From positions 1 to 5,231 of the forward strand of contig JBEAOO010000246.1 of assembly GCA_041164825.1 (NCBI GenBank): a DNA stretch of 5,231 bases, in the 5' to 3' direction. A program made the translations under genes and the position numbers. Origin of the DNA: JBEAOO01 sp041164825. GTDB taxonomy: Bacteria > Pseudomonadota > Gammaproteobacteria > Burkholderiales > Burkholderiaceae_C. The notes beneath the pieces are model-generated. The model saw only the letters and a program-made list of their open reading frames with translations, searched no databases and was not told the DNA's origin. How positions within the stretch are numbered: the first letter of the stretch is position 1; each line of letters opens with the position of its first letter. Positions 1-5,231 of the stretch are shown here, piece by piece.

Positions 1-1396
1 CGTCTTCGGCGCTCACGAGTTGTTTGATGAGCGCGCGCACCGCCGTGCTGGAGGCATTGCCGCCGGCCTCGGTGTTGAGCGAGCTGCCGAAAAAGTACTT
101 CAGCTCGAAGGTGCCAAACGGCGTGTTCATGTACTTGGCTGTGGTCACGCGCGAGATGGTGGACTCGTGCAGGCCCAGCTCATCGGCGATCTCGCGCAGC
201 ACCAGCGGCTTCATCGCGATCTCACCATGCGTGAAGAAGCTTTTTTGCCGCTCCACGATGGCCTGCGACACGCGCTGGATGGTGTCAAAGCGCTGCAGGA
301 TGTTCTTCATGAACCAGCGCGCTTCTTGCAGGCGCGCACTCAGCCCACTGCCGCCCGCGCCGCCGCGTCCGCCACGGATCGCTTGGGCGTAGAGGTCGTT
401 GATGCGCAGCTTGGGCATCACGTCGGGGTTGAGCACCACCTTCCAGCCGCGACCGCTTTTTTGCACGATCACATCGGGCACGATGATGTTGGCCTCGGCG
501 CGCGCAAAGGGCCGCGCGGGCTTGGGTTCGAGCGAGGTGATGAGGCTTTGCGCTTCGCGCAGCAGGTCTTCATCGGCGCCGGTGGCGGCCACCAGTTTTT
601 TGGTGTCGCGCCGGGCCAGCAACTCCAGGTGCTGCTTGCAGATGATGATGGCGACGGCCTGCGCTTCGCTGCGGTCCATGCCGCGCAGCTGGATCACCAG
701 GCACTCCGACAAATTGCGCGCGCCCACGCCCAGCGGCTCCATGCTCTGCAGCCACTTCAGCGCGCAGTTCAGGCGATCGAGCAGGTCTTCTTTGGCTTCG
801 GCCTCCGCGTCTTCGCCGAGCAGTTCGGCCACGATGTCTTCGAGCGCGTCGGCCAGGTAACCATCGTCATTCAGTGACTCGATCAGCACGTGCAGCGCGG
901 CGCGGTCTTCGTCGCTCAGGCGCATGCCGGGCAGCTGGGCGCGCAGGTGCTCTTGCAGGCTCTCGGCCTGGATGCTGCGGTCCTGCGGGTCGTAGTCGTC
1001 GCCGTCGTTGTTGCTGCCGCTGCCGGCGCCCGGCGTTTCGCGGATGCCGTCAAAGTCGTCGCGCTCGGTGCCGTTTTCCCAGTCGTCGCGTTCGGTGGCG
1101 CCGGCCTCGCCGCTGTCGAGCGCGGGCGTGTCGTCGCTGGCTTCGTTGCTGCTCGATTCGGTGGCGCGTTCGGTCTCGCGCTCACCGGCGCGCTCGGCCG
1201 GCGTCAGCCGCTCGGTCAGCGGCTCAAAAGCGGCAGGGCCGTCGTCATCCACATCGAGAAACGGGTTCTGCTCCAGCATCTGCTCCACCTCTTGGTGGAG
1301 TTCGAGCGTGGAGAGCTGCAGCAACCGGATGGACTGCTGCAACTGGGGCGTCAGCGCCAGGTGCTGGGAAAGGCGGACTTGCAGTGACGGTTTCAT
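1..1396 (-). CDS. rpoN: RNA polymerase sigma-54 factor RpoN (3' end beyond window)
   Basis: This is the alternative sigma factor that directs RNA polymerase to -24/-12 promoters and needs an AAA+ activator to open them. I read 465 residues from the ATG at 1396 to the window edge with no stop. Region I is at residues 1-48, with the Gln/Leu-rich stretch LTPQLQQSIRLLQLSTLEL and then EQNPFLD. An acidic, low-complexity region II covers about 49-140. The core-binding domain starts near 145 and includes GVGARNLSECL around residue 223. The helix-turn-helix is at about 402-421 (EIADELGLHESTISRVT), followed by FGTFELKYFF. The RpoN box (ARRTVAKYRE in the family) is not in the window, so roughly 50 residues are probably missing. 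This is truncation by the window, not a broken gene. The start lies 10 bases after the lptB stop and has no visible Shine-Dalgarno sequence, so coupling to lptB translation is likely. A glycine-rich stretch at 342-351 looks like a flexible loop. Confidence 0.97.
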   Translation of the reverse strand, partial: MKPSLQVRLSQHLALTPQLQQSIRLLQLSTLELHQEVEQMLEQNPFLDVDDDGPAAFEPLTERLTPAERAGERETERATESSSNEASDDTPALDSGEAGATERDDWENGTERDDFDGIRETPGAGSGSNNDGDDYDPQDRSIQAESLQEHLRAQLPGMRLSDEDRAALHVLIESLNDDGYLADALEDIVAELLGEDAEAEAKEDLLDRLNCALKWLQSMEPLGVGARNLSECLVIQLRGMDRSEAQAVAIIICKQHLELLARRDTKKLVAATGADEDLLREAQSLITSLEPKPARPFARAEANIIVPDVIVQKSGRGWKVVLNPDVMPKLRINDLYAQAIRGGRGGAGGSGLSARLQEARWFMKNILQRFDTIQRVSQAIVERQKSFFTHGEIAMKPLVLREIADELGLHESTISRVTTAKYMNTPFGTFELKYFFGSSLNTEAGGNASSTAVRALIKQLVSAED

Positions 1397-1406
1397 GGGC
1401 GGGCGG

Positions 1407-2180
1407 TCACATGCGGAAATGTTCGCCGAGGTAGACCTTGCGAACGTCGGCGTTCTCGACGATCTCGGTCGGCGTGCCTTCAGCCAGCACACGCCCCTCG
1501 CTGATGATGTAGGCGCGGTCGCAGATGCCCAGCGTCTCGCGCACGTTGTGGTCGGTGATCAACACGCCGATGCCGCGCGCTTTGAGGAAACCGATGATGC
1601 GTTGGATCTCCAGCACCGCGATCGGGTCGACGCCGGCAAAGGGCTCGTCGAGCAGGATGAACTTGGGCTGCGTGGCCAGGGCGCGGGCGATTTCGACGCG
1701 GCGGCGCTCGCCGCCTGAGAGCGCGGGCGCCGGGCTGTCGCGCAGTTTGTCCAGGCTCAGGTCGTTCAGCAGGCCGTCGAGCAGGCGGTTGATCTCGCTC
1801 AGTGGCAGGGCGCGACCTTGGGCATCGACCTGCAACTCCAGCACCGCGCGGATGTTTTCTTGCACCGTGAGGCGGCGAAAAATCGAGGCCTCTTGCGGCA
1901 AGTAACTCAGCCCCAGGCGCGAGCGCTGGTGGATGGGCAGGCGCTCGATGCGCTGGCCTTCCACGGTGATCTCGCCGGCATCGGCGCGCAGCAAGCCGAC
2001 GATCATGTAGAAGGTGGTGGTCTTGCCCGCACCATTGGGGCCGAGCAGCCCCACCACTTCGCCGCTGTTGACGGCGAGGTGGCCGTCTTTGACGACCATG
2101 CGGGCGCCATAACTTTTTTGCAGGCCGACCGCGGTGAGCCGGTGTGGCGCGGGCAGCGCCCTGGTGTCGGCGGCGCTCAA
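1407..2180 (-). CDS. lptB: LPS export ABC transporter ATP-binding protein LptB
   Basis: This is the cytoplasmic ATPase of the LptB2FGC transporter, which extracts lipopolysaccharide from the inner membrane and pushes it along the LptA bridge. The protein is 257 residues, slightly longer than the usual ~240 because of a short N-terminal extension. All ABC motifs are intact: Walker A GPNGAGKTT (47-55), Q-loop Gln96, signature LSGGERRR (154-161), Walker B FILLDEP with catalytic Glu179, D-loop GVD (183-185) and switch His211 in TDHNVRET. The motif set and the ending YLGEHFRM are typical of LptB rather than of general ABC ATPases. The start is a TTG at 2180 that overlaps the lptA TGA stop by four bases in total (TTGA). 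No Shine-Dalgarno sequence is visible before it. The next in-frame ATG (residue 28, before VVKDG) would remove the first beta strand, so TTG is preferred. rpoN follows 10 bases downstream. Confidence 0.97.
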   Translation of the reverse strand: MSAADTRALPAPHRLTAVGLQKSYGARMVVKDGHLAVNSGEVVGLLGPNGAGKTTTFYMIVGLLRADAGEITVEGQRIERLPIHQRSRLGLSYLPQEASIFRRLTVQENIRAVLELQVDAQGRALPLSEINRLLDGLLNDLSLDKLRDSPAPALSGGERRRVEIARALATQPKFILLDEPFAGVDPIAVLEIQRIIGFLKARGIGVLITDHNVRETLGICDRAYIISEGRVLAEGTPTEIVENADVRKVYLGEHFRM

Positions 2181-2794
2181 CGGGAGGCCGCCGGCGCGCT
2201 GCCGGCTGGTGCCGCAGGCGCGGCGGTGTCGGTGCTGCTGGTGGCGGGTGCGCGGGGGCTGAGCACGGCACGCACGCGGCCACTCGGGTTGGCCGCGCTC
2301 ACCGTGCCACCTTGCACGCTGAACACCTCGCCCAGGCTGTCGTAGTTGATGACCGCGCCACTGGTTTCATCCACCAGTGTTTTGCCCCGAAAGCGGCGGA
2401 TCACGGCCTTGTTGACCAGCTTCACGCTCTCGGTCTTGCCGTCGTATTCCACGCGCTCGGCTTCGCCCTCGATGGTCTCATCCAGGCCTTCACGCTTTTG
2501 GCTGAACGTGGCCACTTTGCCCGCTGCGCCGGTGGCGATGCCAAGCTGTTGGCCGCCAGCCAGTTGCTGCACCTCAATGCGCGCGGCGCGCATCACGATT
2601 GAGCCTTTGGTGACCACCACATTGCCGGTGAACACGCCGGTTTGTTTTTGGTCGTCGTAGCGCGCGGCGTCGGCCTCGATGGCCAGCGGCTTGTTGCGGT
2701 CGGCCTTCTCGGCCCAGGCGGGCGCAGACAGGCAAAACGCGAGCCACAGGGCGGTGCAGAGGCGGGGAGCGGAGGGTTGTGTAAGGCGCTTCAT
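2177..2794 (-). CDS. lptA: Lipopolysaccharide transport periplasmic protein LptA
   Basis: LptA forms the beta-jellyroll filament that carries lipopolysaccharide across the periplasm between LptC and LptD. From the ATG at 2794 the protein has 205 residues. It begins with a Sec signal peptide (basic MKRLTQPSAPR, hydrophobic LCTALWLAFCLSA, cleavage after AWA near residue 28). The LptA/OstA domain follows at about 35-175, with the family-typical PLAIEADAARYDDQKQTGVFTGNVVVTKGSIVMRA in its first part and GEAERVEYDGKTESVKL later. The last 25-30 residues are a Pro/Ala/Ser-rich tail that is probably disordered. An alternative ATG at 2818 would add MSCKIHAD. I prefer 2794 because it gives a normal signal-peptide n-region and because the extra codons are less G/C-ending than the gene; neither start has a convincing Shine-Dalgarno sequence, so this choice is uncertain. 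The stop overlaps the lptB start. Unusually, lptC is not directly upstream; dsbA is. Confidence 0.95.
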   Translation of the reverse strand: MKRLTQPSAPRLCTALWLAFCLSAPAWAEKADRNKPLAIEADAARYDDQKQTGVFTGNVVVTKGSIVMRAARIEVQQLAGGQQLGIATGAAGKVATFSQKREGLDETIEGEAERVEYDGKTESVKLVNKAVIRRFRGKTLVDETSGAVINYDSLGEVFSVQGGTVSAANPSGRVRAVLSPRAPATSSTDTAAPAAPAGSAPAASR

Positions 2795-2834
2795 ATCGGC
2801 ATGAATCTTGCAGGACATTCTAGCCTGCAGCGAT

Positions 2835-2852
2835 GCCCGGCGTGCGCCGGGC
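2835..2852. repeat. Perfect inverted repeat upstream of lptA
   Basis: GCCCGGC at 2835-2841 and GCCGGGC at 2846-2852 are exact reverse complements around a four-base loop, so the transcript can form a seven-pair GC-only hairpin 40 bases before the chosen lptA start. The GGGCGC at 2849-2854 can instead pair with GCGCCC at 2866-2871, so two mutually exclusive folds are possible. No T-rich tract follows on the minus strand, which argues against a standard intrinsic terminator. Function is unknown. Confidence 0.6.
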
Positions 2853-2884
2853 GCTCTCGATATTTGCGCCCCGAGTCGGGGGGG

Positions 2885-2908
2885 TGTCGGGCCAGGTTGA
2901 GCCCGACA
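2885..2908. repeat. Perfect 8-bp inverted repeat in the dsbA-lptA gap
   Basis: TGTCGGGC (2885-2892) and GCCCGACA (2901-2908) match exactly across an eight-base loop. A shorter pair, CCCCGA (2869-2874) and TCGGGG (2876-2881), lies next to it on the lptA side. On the minus strand the repeat is followed by a run of C rather than T. It directly abuts the next inverted repeat at 2909, so the RNA would carry back-to-back hairpins. Confidence 0.6.
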
Positions 2909-2931
2909 GCCGTGCGGTCCAGCCGCACGGC
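2909..2931 (-). terminator. Hairpin 13 bases after the dsbA stop, possible terminator
   Basis: GCCGTGCGG (2909-2917) and CCGCACGGC (2923-2931) are perfect nine-base reverse complements around a five-base loop, beginning 13 bases past the dsbA stop codon. Position and strength suit a 3'-end hairpin for dsbA that either ends transcription or protects the mRNA from exonucleases. There is no U-tract after the stem on the minus strand, so Rho-independent termination is not established; in a GC-rich genome the hairpin may serve mRNA stability only. Confidence 0.45.
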
Positions 2932-2943
2932 GGGTGCGCGGGG

Positions 2944-3600
2944 TCAGGCCTTGCCGCGGCTCTGCGCGATCAGGGCGTTGGCCACGCTGAGGGCGCGGTC
3001 GGCCGAGCCGGCCAGCGAGCCCGAGGTGAAGTATCGGCCATTCACGCCCAGGGCGGGCACGCCGTCAATCTTGTAGCCCTCGGCCAGCTTGTTGGCTTGT
3101 TTGGCCTTGGTCTGCACTGAGAACGAGTTGAACAGCTCGGTGAACTTGGCCGCATCGATGCCGTTTTTGGTCATGAAGGCGGCGATGTCCTCGATCTTGT
3201 CGAGCGTTTGGCGCTCGTTGTGGATCGCGTAGAACACCTTGCGGTGCATGGCGTCCACCTGGCCCAGGGCTTCCAGCGCGTAGAAGATTTTTTGGTGGGC
3301 GACGTAGGGGTTCTCGCGGAAGGCGACCGGCACGCGCTTGAACGCCACGTCGGCCGGCAGCTTCTTTTGCCAAGCGTCGAGCGCGGGCTCGAAGGCGTTG
3401 CAGTGCGGGCAGCCGTACCAGAAGAACTCGATCACCTCGATCTTGCCGGCCGGGGCCGACACGGCCAATGGTTGGCCGAGCTTGACGTAGTGCGTGCCTT
3501 CCACAAAGCCGCCTTGCGCTTGGCTGGTGGTGGACACGGCCAGCGTGGCGAGGCCCAAACCGGAACCCAGCAGCTGGGCAGAAAAATCACGACGTTTCAT
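2944..3600 (-). CDS. dsbA: Thiol:disulfide interchange protein DsbA
   Basis: DsbA is the periplasmic oxidase that introduces disulfide bonds into exported proteins and is reoxidised by DsbB. The 218-residue protein has the active-site motif CPHC at 64-67 within FFWYGCPHC, and the cis-proline loop GVPAL with Pro182, so it is a DsbA-type thioredoxin-fold protein with its helical insertion between these elements. The N-terminus is a signal peptide (about 1-29) with twin arginines in MKRRDF, a hydrophobic segment LLGSGLGLATLAV, and probable cleavage near SQA-QG. The start is the ATG at 3600, supported by AAGGA seven bases upstream; a longer reading from a TTG at 3642 would place residues before the signal peptide and is rejected. 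It lies 85 bases after the SPOR-domain gene and may share its transcript. The family assignment is secure; whether this is the only DsbA of the organism cannot be told. Confidence 0.96.
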   Translation of the reverse strand: MKRRDFSAQLLGSGLGLATLAVSTTSQAQGGFVEGTHYVKLGQPLAVSAPAGKIEVIEFFWYGCPHCNAFEPALDAWQKKLPADVAFKRVPVAFRENPYVAHQKIFYALEALGQVDAMHRKVFYAIHNERQTLDKIEDIAAFMTKNGIDAAKFTELFNSFSVQTKAKQANKLAEGYKIDGVPALGVNGRYFTSGSLAGSADRALSVANALIAQSRGKA

Positions 3601-3607
3601 GAGGTCA

Positions 3608-3612
3608 TCCTT
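3608..3612 (-). promoter_or_regulatory. Ribosome binding site of dsbA
   Basis: AAGGA on the minus strand lies seven bases before the ATG at 3600. It is the clearest Shine-Dalgarno sequence in the window and decides the dsbA start against the upstream TTG at 3642. Confidence 0.75.
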
Positions 3613-3685
3613 GAAAGCGGGCGGCGCGCGGCGGCGGCCCAAAAAGCGGTTCAGTTCGCAGCCGGTTCAGCGGCGCGCCGGGCCA

Positions 3686-4438
3686 TCACTTGGCCACGCG
3701 CACCAGTGCGGCGTCCATGCCTGATCCGTCGAGCGTGGTTTTGGTTTCATCGGCCACGTCCTTCTTGTCGAACGGGCCCAAACGCACCCGGTACACCGTG
3801 CGCCCCGATTGCTCGCGTTCGGTCACCCGGGCTTCCAGGCCCATCATGGCGAGCTTGGCGCGTTGGGCTTCGGCGTCTTCCACCTTGGCAAACGCGCCGG
3901 CTTGCACGTAGTAGGTGAACGCGTCAGCGCCCGGTTTGGTGGACGAGGCAGCGCCAGAAGCCGGCTTGCCGGCCAGCAGGGCGGCCGGGTCTTTGCTGCT
4001 GCTGGGGCTGGAGGCGCCGGAGGCGGCGGCGGCCGCTGCCGCGGCCTTGGCGGCGGCGCGCGCGGCAGCGGCGCTGGCGGCCTTGGCGGCTGCCACCGCA
4101 CTGGCGCTCTTGGCCGGCGCGCTGGCCGCCGCCGTCACCTCGCCCGCTGCCGCAGCGGCGTTGACCGAGGCGGCCGCTTGTGCCGCCGATGCGGCGGCTG
4201 CCGCAGCTTCGAGGTTGGGCTTGGCCGGGTTTTTGCCGTACAGCGCGCTGTTCGGGTCCCAGTTTTTGTTCTTCTCTTGCTCGGCCGCGTCTTGTTCGGC
4301 ACTGCGGCCGGGCACCTTGTTGACGAAGGGCAGCGGGGCCTTGGTGACGTAGAGCGCCACGCCCAGTGCCAGGCTCAAGCCCAGCAGCAGGCCGACGATC
4401 ATGCCCATCAAAAAGCCGCCGCGTTGCTGCGATTTCAT
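3686..4438 (-). CDS. FtsN-like SPOR domain-containing membrane protein
   Basis: This 250-residue protein is a bitopic inner-membrane protein with a short cytoplasmic N-terminus (MKSQQRGG), one membrane segment at about 11-32 (MGMIVGLLLGLSLALGVALYV), a periplasmic linker and a C-terminal SPOR domain at about 173-250. The domain shows its two typical strands, YYVQAGAF (177-183) and YRVRLGPF (216-223). SPOR domains bind glycan strands stripped of stem peptides at the division septum, so a role in cell division or septal peptidoglycan is inferred. The layout resembles FtsN, but FtsN identity is not proven and other SPOR proteins share it, so no gene symbol is given. Residues 78-140 are almost entirely Ala with some Lys, Ser and Arg. 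The ATG at 4438 is chosen because it leaves a normal N-terminus before the membrane segment; its Shine-Dalgarno sequence is weak. It starts 58 bases after argS ends. Confidence 0.92.
   Translation of the reverse strand: MKSQQRGGFLMGMIVGLLLGLSLALGVALYVTKAPLPFVNKVPGRSAEQDAAEQEKNKNWDPNSALYGKNPAKPNLEAAAAAASAAQAAASVNAAAAAGEVTAAASAPAKSASAVAAAKAASAAAARAAAKAAAAAAAASGASSPSSSKDPAALLAGKPASGAASSTKPGADAFTYYVQAGAFAKVEDAEAQRAKLAMMGLEARVTEREQSGRTVYRVRLGPFDKKDVADETKTTLDGSGMDAALVRVAK
4019..4207 (-). repeat. Low-complexity alanine-codon tract in the SPOR gene
   Basis: This segment encodes residues 78-140 of the SPOR-domain protein and consists mostly of GCC/GCG/GCA alanine codons interspersed with Ser, Lys, Thr and Val. 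It forms the linker between membrane anchor and SPOR domain. Its DNA is imperfectly repetitive (GCC/GGC triplets), which also opens spurious alanine-rich frames on the opposite strand, and such tracts commonly vary in length between strains. Confidence 0.8.
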
Positions 4439-4480
4439 GCCGTGGTCCGTTTCAGGTTCTTGTGGTGAAAGTGGCTGGTG

Positions 4481-4495
4481 GGCGCGGGGTGCGCC
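4481..4495 (-). other. Small hairpin just after the argS stop
   Basis: GGCGC (4481-4485) and GCGCC (4491-4495) pair exactly around a five-base loop, starting one base past the argS stop codon. The stem is only five pairs and no T-tract follows, so it is at best a weak processing or stability element and may be chance in GC-rich DNA. Confidence 0.25.
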
Positions 4496-4496
4496 A

Positions 4497-5231
4497 TCAC
4501 ATCTTGTCGGGCGCGCTCACGCCCAGCACGGCCAGCGCGTTGCGCAGCACCTGGCGGGTGGCCGCCAGCAGCGCCACGCGGGCTTGGGTGAGGGCGGGCT
4601 GGTCGTCTTGCAGCACGCGCTCGGCGCCGTAGTAGCTGTGCAGTGCGCCGGAGACATCGCGCAGGTAGAACGCCACGTCGTGTGGCGCCAGGCCGTTGGC
4701 CGCGCCCGTCAGCATGGCCGGGTACTCGGCCAGCTTGAGCATCAGCGCGGCTTCGCTCGGCGCGGTCAGCCGCGAGAGGTCGGCAACGGCCAGCGCGGCC
4801 TCATCGCCACCCTTGTCGACAAAGTTGCGGATGATCGAGCAGATGCGGGCATGCGCATACTGCACGTAAAACACCGGGTTCTCGTCGTTCTGCTTCAGGG
4901 CCAGATCGACATCAAACACGAACTCGGTGTCGGCCTTGCGGCTGATCAGGAAGAAGCGCACCGCGTCCTTGCTGGTCCACTCGATCAGGTCGCGCAGCGT
5001 CACGTAGCTGCCGGCGCGTTTGGAGATCTTCACCTCCTCGCCGCCCTTCATCACCGTGACCATCTTGTGCAGCACGTAGTCGGGGTAGCCCTGCGGGATA
5101 CCGACGTTGGCCGCTTGCAAGCCGGCGCGCACGCGGGCGATGGTGCCGTGGTGGTCGCTGCCCTGGATGTTGATGGCCTTGGTGAAGCCGCGCTCGAATT
5201 TGTGGATGTGATAGGCCACATCGGGCACGAA
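4497..5231 (-). CDS. argS: Arginine--tRNA ligase, C-terminal part (5' end beyond window)
   Basis: Arginyl-tRNA synthetase is a class I enzyme that charges tRNA(Arg) with arginine using ATP in the cytoplasm. Only the last 244 residues are present; the window edge cuts the gene in frame, and the family length of about 560 implies that over half, including the HIGH signature, lies outside. Visible are the end of the Rossmann catalytic domain (VPDVAYHIHKFERGF, then IQGSDHHGTIARV), the KMSKS-equivalent loop KISKRAGSYVTLRDL with KISKR at fragment residues 68-72, and the all-helical DALR anticodon-binding domain from about 123 to the end (FYVQYAHARICSI to LGVSAPDKM). The ending is typical of betaproteobacterial ArgS. 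It is the first gene in transcription order here, followed after 58 bases by the SPOR-domain gene. No sign of damage in the visible part. Confidence 0.97.
   Translation of the reverse strand, partial: FVPDVAYHIHKFERGFTKAINIQGSDHHGTIARVRAGLQAANVGIPQGYPDYVLHKMVTVMKGGEEVKISKRAGSYVTLRDLIEWTSKDAVRFFLISRKADTEFVFDVDLALKQNDENPVFYVQYAHARICSIIRNFVDKGGDEAALAVADLSRLTAPSEAALMLKLAEYPAMLTGAANGLAPHDVAFYLRDVSGALHSYYGAERVLQDDQPALTQARVALLAATRQVLRNALAVLGVSAPDKM

Noticed and set aside
20..877. Long open frame on the plus strand (285 codons) opposite rpoN
   Set aside because: It is antisense to a clear RpoN reading frame, its translation has no recognisable domain and is rich in His/Gln/Ala, and long antisense frames are expected where third positions are nearly all G or C.
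874..1718. Further plus-strand frames opposite the rpoN start and lptB
   Set aside because: Their translations are low-complexity Arg/Ser/Ala-rich and lie across well-conserved genes on the minus strand, so they are shadows.
2817..2822. TAGAAT on the minus strand as a -10 box for lptA
   Set aside because: It resembles TATAAT and its position would fit a start at the 2794 ATG, but no -35-like hexamer stands 16-18 bases upstream (that place is inside the GC-rich inverted repeat), so I do not annotate a promoter.
3601..3642. Longer dsbA starting at TTG 3642
   Set aside because: It would put 14 residues before the signal peptide, while the ATG at 3600 has AAGGA at a suitable distance.
3647..3670. 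Direct repeat CGGTTCAG at 3647-3654 and 3663-3670 in the SPOR-dsbA gap
   Set aside because: Two copies of eight bases, 16 bases apart, could be an operator, but there is no symmetry or promoter nearby to support it, and chance is a sufficient explanation.
3915..4352. Plus-strand alanine-rich frame opposite the SPOR gene
   Set aside because: GCC/GGC-type triplets read as alanine on both strands, so the alanine-rich antisense frame is a by-product of the linker tract. The minus strand carries a membrane segment and SPOR domain, which are real.
1..5231. Possible defence system, mobile element, CRISPR array or RNA gene
   Set aside because: Both strands are covered by housekeeping genes with gaps under 150 bases; no transposase, phage gene, regular repeat array or tRNA-like fold was seen.

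Overview
The window is an ordinary, GC-rich stretch of chromosome from what looks like a betaproteobacterium of the order Burkholderiales, most likely family Comamonadaceae. This rests on the protein sequences (RpoN, LptB, a DsbA with an RRDF signal peptide, an FtsN-like SPOR protein beside argS) and on strong G/C bias at third codon positions. The genus cannot be fixed from this sequence. All six genes lie on the minus strand, so transcription runs from high to low coordinates.

In transcription order: (1) the C-terminal part of arginyl-tRNA synthetase (argS, cut by the window's right edge); (2) a single-pass membrane protein with an alanine-rich linker and a C-terminal SPOR domain; (3) a periplasmic thiol:disulfide interchange protein, DsbA; (4) a non-coding gap of about 150 bases packed with GC-rich inverted repeats; (5) lptA, (6) lptB and (7) rpoN, the last cut by the left edge before its RpoN box. 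No gene-free stretch exceeds 300 bases, and I see no tRNA, rRNA, mobile element, CRISPR array or foreign-looking DNA.

Functionally there are two blocks. argS, the SPOR gene and dsbA are separated by short gaps (58 and 85 bases) and may be co-transcribed; they cover translation, septal peptidoglycan/division and periplasmic protein folding. lptA-lptB-rpoN is the conserved tail of the lipopolysaccharide-transport/sigma-54 cluster: LptA forms the periplasmic bridge, LptB the cytoplasmic ATPase, and rpoN follows as it does in many proteobacteria. lptA and lptB overlap, and lptB and rpoN are 10 bases apart, which suggests translational coupling.

The window does not contain a previously undescribed system that I can support. 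The points most worth a second look are the cluster of perfect inverted repeats between dsbA and lptA, and the absence of lptC/kdsC directly upstream of lptA, where dsbA sits instead. Both fall at the same junction.
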